A stretch of 64,000 nt of DNA from Tolypothrix bouteillei VB521301 (GTDB lineage Bacteria > Cyanobacteriota > Cyanobacteriia > Cyanobacteriales > Nostocaceae), in contig NZ_JHEG04000001.1 of assembly GCF_000760695.4 (NCBI RefSeq), positions 2,687,578 to 2,751,577 on the forward strand, given 5' to 3'. Position numbers and translations under genes: made by a program. A model generated the notes under the pieces. It saw only the letters and a program-made list of their open reading frames with translations, searched no databases and was not told the DNA's origin. This document shows positions 18,820 through 30,400 of this stretch, one piece after another; positions within the stretch are counted from its first letter, which is position 1; each line of letters starts with the position of its first letter.

Positions 18820-21800
18820 CTAAAAACTCAATTTTTCCCTTTCTGTATTCATGTCGAATGTGGCATCTGATAAAACTAAGTTTGTTAGAGTTAATTGGTT
18901 GAGCAATAGTTGCACTAATTGAGTGACAGTGTTGTCACCAAAAAATTTCTCCATTGGCACTCGTACCCCTAACCTAGACTCAATTCGACTCCTCACTTCA
19001 AAAGCCATCAACGAATCCAGCATTGAAGCAAGATACATATCCGAATTCAGTTTAGTAACTGGAATCTGTAGCGAACTTGCTAATTCTCCTATGACATAAG
19101 TCTCTAACACGCGTTGACGCTCTGCTGGTTCCATCGCTAAGAGTTTGTCTGTGGAGAAATTGTCTTTTTCCTTATGGTTTGTTTCTATGAACTGAATCCC
19201 CAATTCATTTCTTCCTGCTTGAAAACTGGGTTGTAGTGCTACACGATCCAAGCACTTAAGTTGTACGTTGATAACTTCCGCTACGAGTTGTCCTGCTAAG
19301 TCAAACAGGCTAACATCACCAGCGATAATTTCATTGCGAGCACAATTCTTTTTACCAGAATGTAATCTTGCTTTAGCCCAGAATGTTCGAGTGCTAGCAT
19401 AACCATAAAATTGGAAGCTTTCAAAGCCTACAATAACGTAAGTATCAGAAGTTTCTGGGGCAAAGCTAGCCGATAAAAGCTGAAAACATGCATCTATCGC
19501 GTCTAGAGGAAGATAATATTGACTATTTGCTTCTTCTGACAATCCAGTCACTACTTTACCAATAACCTCTCCCTCTTGCAACCAAATTTGCTCAAGTGAC
19601 TGACAGCTAAGACCTAAGTTCATTCCTCGCTCTGCCATCATTTCGTAGAACTGAGAACCAGAAAATGGTTTTTGAGATTGTGCCTCAATGTCTGTAAAAG
19701 AAAATGGTTTTTGAGTCAGTACTGTGCTATCTTGTTGCTCAAAGCGTAACACTCCCGTACTGTGCATTGTCCAATCTGTCCGTTTATTTGCCTCATCTGA
19801 TATCAAACTGAAAATTTGGAAAGAAATTTTTCCAGAAACCTCATCAGGACAAAGTATTAACTGCACAGTACAAATATCTTTCTTGGAAAAGACAAGCGCT
19901 TGGGGTATAAACACATCTTCTAAAATGTAAGTTCTTTGTCCAAACGCCTCTGCTGCTGCTGCTAAAACCATCTCCAGATAAATGACAAGATTTACCACTG
20001 GCACACCTTGAAGCCCATGATCTTTTACAAGTGGTAGTAAATCAATGCTAAACTGGGACTCAAATTGAACTTGCTTAAGAGGCGATCGCAATTGTCTTCC
20101 TAACAAAGGATGAGCAATTTTTGATGAACCAATTATTACCTCTTGATACTTCTGCTCGGAAGCATTCTTCCAAAATCTTTGTCGCTCGAAGGGATAAGTA
20201 GGTAATGACAGCCGACGCCAATTATAATCTTTATCAAAATTAACCCAATTTACATCTATACCTTCTGTATACAGACTTCCCAGGCTCTGTAACAACACCT
20301 GCCAGTCTTCTTGTCCTTTCATTAAAGAAGGTAACCAGAGAGCAGCCTTTTCAGGCAAGCATGGGGTGCCTATTTCTATGAAAGTGGAATGCGGTCCAAT
20401 CTCCACGAACACGTTATAACCTTGCTCGTGTAACATTTGCAAGCTAGCTTTTAAATTGGCAGGTTCATCAATAGGGCGACACCAGTATTGAGATCTGGTC
20501 ACGTCTTCCGCTTTAAGAAATTGTCCAGTTACGTTTGACGCTAAATCTATTTTTGGAGACGAGTATACAACCTCTGCGGCTATTTGAGCGAAGGAATCGA
20601 GAATTGGTTCTTTCAAAGGGGTGTGAAAGGCATGGGTAATCAGTTTTAAACCATCTTCTACGCTGAAAACTCCTGCGACACAACCTGCTACATACTTGCC
20701 TACACCGTGACCCATCACCGCATCTGGTTGTATCCCCCAAGATAACCATAATTGTGCTAGAGAGTATTCTAAAGCAAATAAAGCTGCTTGAGTGTACGTT
20801 GTTCGATCCAAAAGCGAGGTCACACCTGGTGGGGGATAGAGCACAGAGAGTAGTGGTTGCTCGAGATATGGGCGTAGCAATTGGTCACAGTATTTTAAGG
20901 CATGACGGAATACAGGCTGGGTCTCGTAAAGTTGACGGCCCATATCAATGTAGTGGCTCCCTTGACCTGCGAACAAGAATGCCACTTTTGCTTTTTTGGT
21001 AAGTGCTGTTTGAGAAGTGCTTAACCCCTGTAAATGTTGACCGCAGGCAAAAGCAGCAAGTTGTTGGCGTATCTGTTCTAAGGAAGTGGTGACAATTGCC
21101 ATTCTGTAGGCGAAATGCGCTCTTCCAGTATTAGCAGTGAAACAAATATCCCCCAAACAAAAGTCGCGCTCTCCTGCAAAGTACAACTCATACCGAGAAG
21201 CCAATTTCTTTAATGCTGCTTCCGTTTTAGCAGATAGCGTCAGAATATGTACCGGACGTTCAATCCCTTCTTTTTTTTGGCTTGCTTGAGGTGCTTCTTC
21301 CAGTATGACATGAGCATTAGTGCCACTAAATCCAAAAGAACTCACTCCAGCTATACGTCTTTGCTGTTCTTGTGAAGTCCAAGGAGTCAGTTTTGTAGGA
21401 ATTTTTAGAGAAGTCTTTTCTAAAGAAATCAGAGGGTTAAGTTGGTTTAAGTGTAAGTGAGGTGGAATTTCTTGATGTTGCATAGCCAGCACTACTTTAA
21501 TTAAACCAGCTACTCCCGCTGCCGCTTCCAAATGGCCAATGTTCGTTTTTACCGAACCAATCATCAGGGGTTGTTCTTCTGGCTGTCTTTGACCGAGTAC
21601 CGCCCCTAGCGCCTTTACCTCAATAGGATCACCTAAAGAAGTTCCTGTACCGTGAGTTTCTACATAACTCACTTGACTGGGTTCAACTTTTGCATTGTCC
21701 AATGCGGAGCGAATCAGAGAATTTTGAGCTAGTCCATTAGGAACTGTAAGCCCACTACTTCGACCATCTTGATTAACTGCTGAACCCCGAATGAGAGCTA

Positions 21801-22674
21801 ATATATTATCGCGGTCAGCAATAGCATCACTGAGACGTTTGAGTACGACTATCCCGCAACCTTCACCCCGTCCGTAGCCATCAGCACTGGCATCAAAAGT
21901 TTTGCAGCGACCATCAGGAGATAGCGCTTGCATCATAGACATGGAGATATTTGTCTGTGGTGACAATATCAGTTGCACCCCACCAGCTAGAGCGAGGTGG
22001 CACTCTCCATTACGCAAACTTTGGCATGCAAGATGGACTGCAACCAAGGAAGACGAGCAAGCTGTATCCACGGATAGGGCAGGACCAGAGAGCCCTAAAA
22101 AATAGGATAAGCGACCAGCCGCTATGCTCAAAGCATTACCTGTAGCGCTATAAACATCAATATCAGTAAAACTACTAAGTTGTTCATAGTCACGAGCACT
22201 AATTCCTATAAATACACCGCTTTGACTGCCAATTAGTTTGTCCGATGCAATCCCAGCATTCTCTAAAGCTGAATAACTGACCTCTAGTAATAACCGTTGT
22301 TGGGGGTCCATGCTCACCGCTTCACGCGGTGAAATAGCAAAGAATTCAGCGTCAAATTCATCTACCTTATCTAAAAATCCACCCCTGCGAGTGTATGACT
22401 TACCAGGAGTTTTGGGATTTGGATCGTAGTAAGCGTCTATATTCCAACGGTTTGTTGGTATCTCCCTAGTAGCATCCACTCCATTACGTAACAGTTGCCA
22501 GAAAGGTTCTGGTTCATTGGCATTACCAGGAAATTGGCAACCTATACCAATGATGGCAATTGGTTCGGTCCGCGATCTCTCTAGCGTATCTAGTTGAGAA
22601 CGCATCTCCTTAATAGCAAAAACTGCACGTTGTAATGGCGAGAGATGGTTACTATCTTCTGAAGGGTTGTTCAT
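18820..22674 (-). CDS. PKS3: KS-inactive AT-DH-ACP
   Basis: Type I modular polyketide synthase of 1284 aa. The N-terminal helical docking segment is followed by a KS (Cys206 in TACSSSL, His341 in HGTGT, His391 in NIGHLEA). The AT is wrecked: GHSLG has become GHGVG (Ser to Gly657), and compared with PKS2 about 83 residues are missing just after LKLI, joining it directly to HAFHT. A double-hotdog dehydratase follows at 854-1145, with His886 (DHGLQG) and Asp1061 (DACFQ); the usual Pro of the His motif is absent. The ACP serine is S1221 (LDSLMAF). There is no KR or ER. It starts 6 bp after the PKS2 stop. To extend a chain it must be charged by another AT, most simply that of PKS1 or PKS2. Confidence 0.93.
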   Translation of the reverse strand: MNNPSEDSNHLSPLQRAVFAIKEMRSQLDTLERSRTEPIAIIGIGCQFPGNANEPEPFWQLLRNGVDATREIPTNRWNIDAYYDPNPKTPGKSYTRRGGFLDKVDEFDAEFFAISPREAVSMDPQQRLLLEVSYSALENAGIASDKLIGSQSGVFIGISARDYEQLSSFTDIDVYSATGNALSIAAGRLSYFLGLSGPALSVDTACSSSLVAVHLACQSLRNGECHLALAGGVQLILSPQTNISMSMMQALSPDGRCKTFDASADGYGRGEGCGIVVLKRLSDAIADRDNILALIRGSAVNQDGRSSGLTVPNGLAQNSLIRSALDNAKVEPSQVSYVETHGTGTSLGDPIEVKALGAVLGQRQPEEQPLMIGSVKTNIGHLEAAAGVAGLIKVVLAMQHQEIPPHLHLNQLNPLISLEKTSLKIPTKLTPWTSQEQQRRIAGVSSFGFSGTNAHVILEEAPQASQKKEGIERPVHILTLSAKTEAALKKLASRYELYFAGERDFCLGDICFTANTGRAHFAYRMAIVTTSLEQIRQQLAAFACGQHLQGLSTSQTALTKKAKVAFLFAGQGSHYIDMGRQLYETQPVFRHALKYCDQLLRPYLEQPLLSVLYPPPGVTSLLDRTTYTQAALFALEYSLAQLWLSWGIQPDAVMGHGVGKYVAGCVAGVFSVEDGLKLITHAFHTPLKEPILDSFAQIAAEVVYSSPKIDLASNVTGQFLKAEDVTRSQYWCRPIDEPANLKASLQMLHEQGYNVFVEIGPHSTFIEIGTPCLPEKAALWLPSLMKGQEDWQVLLQSLGSLYTEGIDVNWVNFDKDYNWRRLSLPTYPFERQRFWKNASEQKYQEVIIGSSKIAHPLLGRQLRSPLKQVQFESQFSIDLLPLVKDHGLQGVPVVNLVIYLEMVLAAAAEAFGQRTYILEDVFIPQALVFSKKDICTVQLILCPDEVSGKISFQIFSLISDEANKRTDWTMHSTGVLRFEQQDSTVLTQKPFSFTDIEAQSQKPFSGSQFYEMMAERGMNLGLSCQSLEQIWLQEGEVIGKVVTGLSEEANSQYYLPLDAIDACFQLLSASFAPETSDTYVIVGFESFQFYGYASTRTFWAKARLHSGKKNCARNEIIAGDVSLFDLAGQLVAEVINVQLKCLDRVALQPSFQAGRNELGIQFIETNHKEKDNFSTDKLLAMEPAERQRVLETYVIGELASSLQIPVTKLNSDMYLASMLDSLMAFEVRSRIESRLGVRVPMEKFFGDNTVTQLVQLLLNQLTLTNLVLSDATFDMNTEREKLSF

Positions 22675-22680
22675 AGCATT

Positions 22681-25600
22681 TTAGATTTTAAATTTTGGAT
22701 TGTGGTAATCCTTAGTTGTGTTTCTTGCCAACGTTTTTATTTCTAAATCAATCAATGCAGTCAATTCGTCTTCGGATAGCTGTTTGATTTCTGTTAATAA
22801 TTCATTTTGATCGTAAGTATTTTTCTGTTCTTGGGTGGTAGAATGCAACAGCGAATCCGAGGAGAAAATTTCACTCATTAAATACTCAGCAAGAGCTTCT
22901 ATGGTTGAATATTCAAAGGTTAATGTTGGACTTAGAAAAATTCCCAAGCTAGATTGGAGAAGGTTTTTTAACTCTAGAATCATTAAAGAATCGAGTCCCA
23001 GTTCAAAAAAACCAACTTGCACCTCTGGTAAATAGGAAGGTTCAAAGCCAGAAACGATCGCAACTTCTTTTTGAATGTGAGCAATCAAAATATTTTTCCG
23101 TTTGTTGGGAGGAGTATCATTTAAAATTTGCAAAAGTTTAGGCTTCTGAAATTCCGCTTGCGATTTTTCTACTGTCTTCGATTGTATTGCTTCAGCTATT
23201 TTCATCAAAAATGATGATTTAAAGTTATCTGGGAATAGCTGAAGAAACTTAGACCAATCTACCGATAATACGCTAATTTGAGTACAAGCTTGCTTAAGCA
23301 GGTGTCCTAAAACTTGCACTCCTTGCTGGGGTGGAATGAAACTTACACCAGCCTCTTTCCATCGCTGCTGGTCGCGACCATTCATAGACGCTGCCATACC
23401 AACTTCATCCCAAGAACTCCAGTTAATAGTTAAAGCTGGTAGTTCTCGTAACTGGCGGTAATGAGCCAAGGCATCTAAAAAGGCATTGCCCACAGCGTAG
23501 GAACCTTGACCGAGTGAACCGTGTACAGACGCTGCCGAGGAAAAGTTAACAAAAAAGTCTAAAGCAATATCTTGCGTTTGGATGTGTAAGTTCCAAGCAC
23601 CTGCCACTTTTGGAGCCATGACCTGAGCAAAACGCTTCCAGTTTTGCTTAGTCAGCACACCGTCATCTAAAACGCCTGCTGCGTGAATAATACCACATAA
23701 AGGTGGCAAGTTAACTTTAATATCAGTTAAAACTCTTTGCACCTCAGTTTCCTGAGATATGTCAGCTTGAGCAACTACAATTTTTGCTCCCAACTGCTGC
23801 AATTTGCTCAGTTCCTGACTAACTTGTTCTGTAGCAACGCTGCGACCTACTAATACTAAATGCCGCACACCTTGCTCTAATAGCCATTGCGCCACTTTGA
23901 GTCCCAAACCACCAAGACCACCAGTAATTAGGTAGGTACTATCGGTGCGAAATTTGAGAGGTTTGAGCTTTCTTTTTTGACTTGCACTCGGTACTAGGCG
24001 AGCAACAAACCGCTTTCCATAACGCCAACAGACTTGAGACTCACCTTTTGGTTGGCAAAGTTCCTCTAACAAAGTGACTGCTGTCTCTTCCGGAGAACTC
24101 GAAACTATGTCTACCAATGCTGCCGACATTTCCGGATGTTCTAGGGCAATTGTTCTTCCTAGTCCCCAAAGTGGTGCTTGAGCGATTGCTAAATTCTCTG
24201 TCTCTATAGGTTGAGAGCCGTGAGTGATTAACCACAGACGAGGTAAATAGGAACCCTTGACTGAGGCAAGGGCTTGTACCAAATGAAGTACGCTGCCGCA
24301 ATTCCGTAATTGATCCGTGTATAAGGAATCTATGGTGGTAGTATCTGTTGGTGTACTATCTAAACTCCACAGATGCACTATTCCACGATACGACAGTTTA
24401 TTGTTTTCTAATAATTCCCTCAACAACCGCTGAAAGTCTTCAGGTTGTGCTGGGTTTATTTGCAAACACCCTTGCATGGAACGCTCGTAAGTGTCTCCTG
24501 TAAACACTAGGGTACAGCTTTCTCCATGCTTTTCTAACAATGTTGCTAGTGCGGACCCTACACCATGGCACCGATCGGCAAAAATTAACCAACCGCTATG
24601 CTCAACCGATCCTTTCGTTAGTGATTCTGATGCAGAGGATGTAAGAGATTGAGGCTGCCACTCGATTTCGTAAAGCCAATTGTTGTGTTGGTCGTCCGTT
24701 TTCTGTTGCTCGATCCAATAACGCGATCGCTGAAAAGGATAATTTGGCAGTGGGTATTGGCAACGAGGATAATCTCGATCAAATCCAGACCAGTCTACCT
24801 CAATACCACTAGTATATAACGCTCCCAAACTTTGAAGTAACTGCTGCCAATCTGAATGCCCTTTCCGCAATGAAGGTAACCAAGCTCCCGTGCCATTTGG
24901 TAAACACCTACGACCCATACCCAGTAAAATTGGATTTGGACCAATCTCTAGAAAAATTTCATACCCTTGGGCATGCAAAGTTTTCATACTCTCAGAAAAT
25001 TTTACTGCCTCTCGGATATGCCGACGCCAATACCGGGCGTTAGCAACCTCAACTCCTGCAATGGGCTTTCCAGTTAAGTTGGAAATTAAATCAATTTTTG
25101 GTGATGAATACTTTACATTTGCAGCTATTTGCTCAAAGGAATCGAGAATCGGTTCCATTAAGGGGGAGTGAAAGGCGTGAGAGACATTTAAGCGTTGAGT
25201 GTGGATACCTTGAGCTTCCAGTTTTGCCACCACAGCCTCAAGCACTTTGCTGTCTCCGGAAATCACAATCTCCCTTGGGCTGTTAAGCGCTGCGATCGCA
25301 ACCTTTTCTTCGTAAATGTCGATACCTACAGTGGGCGTTGCCAATGCTTCTCTCACCCTTGACTCTTCAGTAAAAATCGCAATCATTTCACCACCTTTTG
25401 GTAACGATTGCATCATCTTTCCCCGATAAGCAATCAGTTTTAGCCCATCTTCTAGACTAAAAACTCCTGCTACACAAGCTGCAACATACTCACCCAAACT
25501 ATGACCCATCACCGCATCTGGTTGTATCCCCCAAGACAGCCATAATTGCGCCAATGCATATTCTAAAGCAAATAAAGCTGGTTGGGTATAAGCTGTTTCA

Positions 25601-27477
25601 TTTAATGACGAGGTTGCGTTTGATGGAGGAAAAAGTACTGACAATAAAGATTGGTCCAAGTAAGGGCGTAATAGTTCGTCACAGTGTTCTAAAGCTTGGC
25701 GGAATATCGGTTGAGTGTCATAGAGTTGGCGTCCCATACCGATGTACTGACTGCCTTGACCGCTAAATAAAAATGCAATTTTTGCTTTTTTGCTGGGGGT
25801 TCTTAGAGTACTGCGTAATTCCTGCGGTTGTTTTTCGTGAATAAAAGCAGTTAGTTGCTGGCGCAGTTGTTGTAAGGTATCGGCGACGATTGCCAAACGG
25901 TAGTTAAAATGCGATCGACCGGTATTTGCTGTGAAACAGATGTCTCCCAAAGACTCACTACAACAGGTTGCTAAGTACTGCTCATAACGAGAAGCTAACT
26001 CCTTTAATGCTGTTTCCGTTTTAGCTGAGAGAGTCAAAATGTGCAATGGACGTTTGTTGCCTTCTTTCTTTTGATTTTTTGTAGGTGCTTCCTCCAGGAT
26101 TGCATGAGCGTTAGTGCCACTCATGCCAAAAGAGCTTACCCCAGCAAGGCGCTGTTGCCCGTTGACTAAAGACCAAGGAGTTTGTTCTTTTGGAATGACT
26201 ATGGGAAAGCTTTCCTGGGAGATAGCAGAATTAAGTTTCTTGAGATGCAGATGAGGTGGGAGTTTCTTATGCTGCATTGCAAGTACCACTTTGATGACAC
26301 CAGCTACTCCAGCGGCGGCTTCCAAATGACCAATGTTTGTCTTAACTGAACCAAGTAGTATCGGCTGAGTCTTTGAACGCCCCTCAGCAAGTACTGCCCT
26401 TAAAGCCTCAACCTCAATGGGGTCTCCCAAAGCAGTTCCTGTGCCGTGAACTTCGACATAACTGATATTTGCTGGTTTTACATCAGCATTTTCTAGTGCC
26501 GCTTTAACAACTGCTTGTTGGGCTAAGCCATTAGGAACCGTCAATCCACTACTGCGACCATCATGGTTGATTGCTGTTCCTCGAATCAGGGCAAGGATAT
26601 TGTTTCCATCTACTAAGGCATCAGAAAGACGTTTAAGTACTATCACTCCACAACCCTCTCCACGCCCGTAACCGTCAGCAGCCGCATCAAAAGTCTTGCA
26701 GCGACCATCGGGAGATAAAGCACGCATTTTGGATAACACAATGCTCAAGTGTTGTGACAGTATGAGGTTGACTCCGCCAGCAAGAGCTAAATTGCACTCT
26801 CTTAAACGTAAGCTTTGACAAGCTAGATGGACACCAACAAGGGAAGATGAACAAGCAGTATCGACAGCCAAACTAGGTCCTTGCAAACCCAAAAAATAAG
26901 ACAACCGACCAGCCGCAACACTTGCCGTATTGCCTGTGAAGGAGTAAGCATTAGCATTCCCGCTCCCAGACATCATCAGCTGTTTGTAGTCATCATTATT
27001 AATCCCTACAAACACTCCACTACGGCTACCATTTAATTTGTCTGGTGCAATTCCTGCATTTTCTAGAGCCTCCCAACTCACTTCTAATAATAGCCGTTGC
27101 TGCGGATCGACGTTCACAGCCTCACGCGGTGGAATGGCAAAGAATTCGGCATCAAATCGATCTACTTCTGTATCCAAAAACCCACCTCGATGTGTGGATA
27201 TTGTATTGAAATCTTTTAAATTAGCTTTGTCATAAGCACTTACATCCCACCGATCTGATGGCACTTCTCTAGTGGCATCTACACCGTCATATAATAACTG
27301 CCAAAATGACTCAGGATTATTAGCACCTCCAGGAAAGCGACAACCCATACCAATGATGGCAATTGGTTCAGTTTGCTTGCGCTCCATAGCGTCAAGCTTG
27401 GATTGCATTTCTTCGAGTTTGAGAAAAGCTTGTTTTAACGGCGATAACTGGGCTAAGCGATCTGAAGTGTTACCCAT
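22681..27477 (-). CDS. PKS2: KS-AT-KR-ACP
   Basis: Type I PKS module of 1598 aa. KS: Cys209 in TACSSSL, HGTGT and NIGHLEA intact. AT: Ser660 in GHSLGEY and HAFHS at 767, the pattern of malonyl-CoA-specific ATs. [10 protein letters not shown] at 1185, LDD at 1270-1272 (B-type, D-hydroxy prediction), Ser1313/1314, Tyr1327 and Asn1331. ACP: Ser1497 in GLDSLMI. The C-terminal helices ([14 protein letters not shown]) resemble PKS docking tails and would meet the N-terminal coiled coil of PKS3. The gene starts 12 bp after the PKS1 stop. Predicted step: one malonate extension with reduction of the beta-keto group. All catalytic residues I looked for are present, unlike in PKS3. Confidence 0.95.
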   Translation of the reverse strand: MGNTSDRLAQLSPLKQAFLKLEEMQSKLDAMERKQTEPIAIIGMGCRFPGGANNPESFWQLLYDGVDATREVPSDRWDVSAYDKANLKDFNTISTHRGGFLDTEVDRFDAEFFAIPPREAVNVDPQQRLLLEVSWEALENAGIAPDKLNGSRSGVFVGINNDDYKQLMMSGSGNANAYSFTGNTASVAAGRLSYFLGLQGPSLAVDTACSSSLVGVHLACQSLRLRECNLALAGGVNLILSQHLSIVLSKMRALSPDGRCKTFDAAADGYGRGEGCGVIVLKRLSDALVDGNNILALIRGTAINHDGRSSGLTVPNGLAQQAVVKAALENADVKPANISYVEVHGTGTALGDPIEVEALRAVLAEGRSKTQPILLGSVKTNIGHLEAAAGVAGVIKVVLAMQHKKLPPHLHLKKLNSAISQESFPIVIPKEQTPWSLVNGQQRLAGVSSFGMSGTNAHAILEEAPTKNQKKEGNKRPLHILTLSAKTETALKELASRYEQYLATCCSESLGDICFTANTGRSHFNYRLAIVADTLQQLRQQLTAFIHEKQPQELRSTLRTPSKKAKIAFLFSGQGSQYIGMGRQLYDTQPIFRQALEHCDELLRPYLDQSLLSVLFPPSNATSSLNETAYTQPALFALEYALAQLWLSWGIQPDAVMGHSLGEYVAACVAGVFSLEDGLKLIAYRGKMMQSLPKGGEMIAIFTEESRVREALATPTVGIDIYEEKVAIAALNSPREIVISGDSKVLEAVVAKLEAQGIHTQRLNVSHAFHSPLMEPILDSFEQIAANVKYSSPKIDLISNLTGKPIAGVEVANARYWRRHIREAVKFSESMKTLHAQGYEIFLEIGPNPILLGMGRRCLPNGTGAWLPSLRKGHSDWQQLLQSLGALYTSGIEVDWSGFDRDYPRCQYPLPNYPFQRSRYWIEQQKTDDQHNNWLYEIEWQPQSLTSSASESLTKGSVEHSGWLIFADRCHGVGSALATLLEKHGESCTLVFTGDTYERSMQGCLQINPAQPEDFQRLLRELLENNKLSYRGIVHLWSLDSTPTDTTTIDSLYTDQLRNCGSVLHLVQALASVKGSYLPRLWLITHGSQPIETENLAIAQAPLWGLGRTIALEHPEMSAALVDIVSSSPEETAVTLLEELCQPKGESQVCWRYGKRFVARLVPSASQKRKLKPLKFRTDSTYLITGGLGGLGLKVAQWLLEQGVRHLVLVGRSVATEQVSQELSKLQQLGAKIVVAQADISQETEVQRVLTDIKVNLPPLCGIIHAAGVLDDGVLTKQNWKRFAQVMAPKVAGAWNLHIQTQDIALDFFVNFSSAASVHGSLGQGSYAVGNAFLDALAHYRQLRELPALTINWSSWDEVGMAASMNGRDQQRWKEAGVSFIPPQQGVQVLGHLLKQACTQISVLSVDWSKFLQLFPDNFKSSFLMKIAEAIQSKTVEKSQAEFQKPKLLQILNDTPPNKRKNILIAHIQKEVAIVSGFEPSYLPEVQVGFFELGLDSLMILELKNLLQSSLGIFLSPTLTFEYSTIEALAEYLMSEIFSSDSLLHSTTQEQKNTYDQNELLTEIKQLSEDELTALIDLEIKTLARNTTKDYHNPKFKI

Positions 27478-27489
27478 AAATCTTGACTT

Positions 27490-30400
27490 TTAAAGAGTTT
27501 GTAATTTCTGGATGAGTAATGCTTCTATTTCTTCTTCCGATATCTGTTCGAGTTTAGCGATCGTCATCTCCAACTCGTCAGCATTGTTTTTGCATGATTC
27601 AGAAGATTTTTCCACAAATTCTAAAGGAAGCACTTCTGCGGCCAAATACTGAGCTAGAGCTTCAATGGTTGGATAATTAAAGGTCACACTTGGGGACAAA
27701 GTATATTCTAAATTGGTAATTAATTGCTCTCTTAACTGAGAAACCATTAAGGAATCCATACCCATTTCAAAAAAGCCTATTTTTGGAGATGGTAGCTGTT
27801 CGGAGTCAAGCCCTAAAATTTTTGCAACCTCTGTTTGAAGATGTGCAATTAAGAAGGCTAAGCGATCTCCTTGAGGAATTTGTTCTAAGCGTTGTTGAAG
27901 TCGTGGTTCAGATTGTAATACTAAGTTGGAATTATGCGTGTCACTCAAATCAAATATCGTATTTTTATTCGTGTTAGACGAGACATCCACGCCATCAGTG
28001 CTGTGTGAACTGGCAATAGGGTGTAAGGGGTCTTTTTCCTCAACCCAATATCGTTGTTCTTGCCAAGGGTAAGAAGTTAAACGAATGTACTCTCCAACTG
28101 TTGAATAGAGTTGAGACCAGTTTACTGCTATTCCTATTGTATAAAGTTTACTAAGAGAGGTCAGCATTACACTTCGGTCATCTTGACCCCGGCGTAAGGA
28201 AGACAGTGTAGTTACTTTTTTATTTGGTAAGCACTGAATGATTGATTGGGAAAGAACTGGATGAGGACTAATCTCAAGAAAAATGTCATAACCCTCTTTT
28301 GCGATCGCTGAGATGCTTGCAGCGAATTGTACTGGCTCTATGAGGTTTCGACCCCAGTAGCGAGCATCAAAATCACCAGTTTTATATAAACTTCCCGTCA
28401 CAGTTGAGAAAATGGGAATTGATGGTTCCTTTGGTTCAATGCCTTGGAGAACAGACACCAATTCATTTTCAAAAGGAACCATTTGAAAACTGTGAAAAGC
28501 ACAGTTGACATTTAGCAGACGACAAAAAACATGACCTTGCAGTTCTATATCTTGCACGAGATTGGTAATAGCAACATCATCCCCAGACACTACAACTGAA
28601 TTTGGACTGTTAATTGCTGCTACGGACAGGCGCTCTTCATATCCTGCCAGTAAATCCAATGCTTCTTCACACGATAGCCCAATGGCTGCCATTTTCCCCT
28701 TGCCAGTCGCTTGTTGCATCAATCGGCTGCGGTGAAAGACAATCCGTACAGCATCTGAAAGAGAAAGAATATCAGCTACGTATGCTGCTGCCACTTCTCC
28801 TAGGCTGTGACCTACCACCGCTTCGGGAACGATTCCCCAAGAACGCCACAAAGCGGCTAAGGCAATTTGAATGGTGAAAATTACTGGTTGTGCGTATGCG
28901 GTTTCATCTAAGCGAGACTCATTCTCTGGTTTTTGTAGCTCCTTCAACACCGACCAGCTTACATATTGACCAAATTCGCGATCGCATTGCTCACATACAG
29001 TTTGAAATACGGGTTCTGTAAGTAGCAATTTCCTTCCCATAGCACACCATTGTGAACCTTGACCGGAAAATACAAAAGTGACACACACATTCTGTTGCCG
29101 TACATCGATAGTTATATCCGAATTTCCTTCGGCAACAGCTTTTAAGTATTGTTGTAACTCTTTGGTTGACTGGGCGATAACCGCTAACCTATAGTCAAAA
29201 TGACTTCTGTGTCGGCTGACACTATAACAAAGGTCATTAAGTGAAATTTCTGGCTGTTTGTTGATTTGTAAATATAGTCTTTTACTTAAATCTTGTAGAG
29301 CCTCTGGCGTATGAGCTGAGAGTGGAAATAGTGCTTCTGTTTTTGTTGTGTCTTGAACGTGAAATGTGGAAAATTGATTGTAAACATTGTGCCAATGAAT
29401 AGATTTTCCCAGAGTATATAGCTGACCGAGAGATTGTAACATTACGTGTCGGTCATCTTTATTCCTTCTCAAGGATTCTAGCACTGTGCCTTCTTTTTCA
29501 TAATGTTGTAAGGTTTGTCGAATAGCTGGTACCAGAATCGGATGTGGGCTGACCTCTAAAAAGGTATTAAAACCTTTTGCTACTAAATATTCTATAGCTT
29601 GAGAAAATAGTACTGGTTCTTTTAAAGAACGCGCCCAGTAAGACCCATTAAATTGATGATAATTTAACTGCGTACCAGTCAAGGCTGAAATCATAGGAAC
29701 CACTTCCGGGTTAGTTTTGATGTCCCTAAAGACTTCCAATAGCGGCCCTTCTAAAACTTCCATTTCTGGAGTATGAACGGCAATATTTGTTTTAACTAAA
29801 CGACCAAAAATATTATGACGCCGTAGATCGTCTAATACTGCTTCGAGTGCCGTTTGATTTCCTGACAACACTGTCGAAATAGGACTATTATAGATAGCTG
29901 GGTAAACACTATCTTCATAGAAAAGTGTCGCTGCTTTTGCTTTGTTCCATGGAAGCGACACAAGCGCCATTGCTCCAGAACCACTCTTCATCGCGGCATT
30001 ATGGCTTTGATGATAGATAACCCGCACTGCATCAGACAGATTAAGGATACCAGCTACATGAGCGGCGGCTACTTCTCCAATGCTATGACCGACAACAACA
30101 TCTGGTTCAATACCCCAGTGTTTCCACAAAGACGCTAAAGCAACTTCAATGGCAAAAATAGTCATCCACATCACATCGATTTCGTGTAGCCGAGATTTTG
30201 CTTCAGACCAGAGAGCGACTTCTTCAAGTAAAGACCAATCTACGTACTGTTGCATAAGATGGTCACACTTTTCTAGAGTCGCTCGAAATACGGGTTCAGT
30301 CTTTAGCAATTTTTTGCCCATGCCAAACCATTGAGACCCCTGTCCCGAAAACACAAAGACTACGGGGGGATTTTTAATTTGAGAGTTTTTATACAACTCT

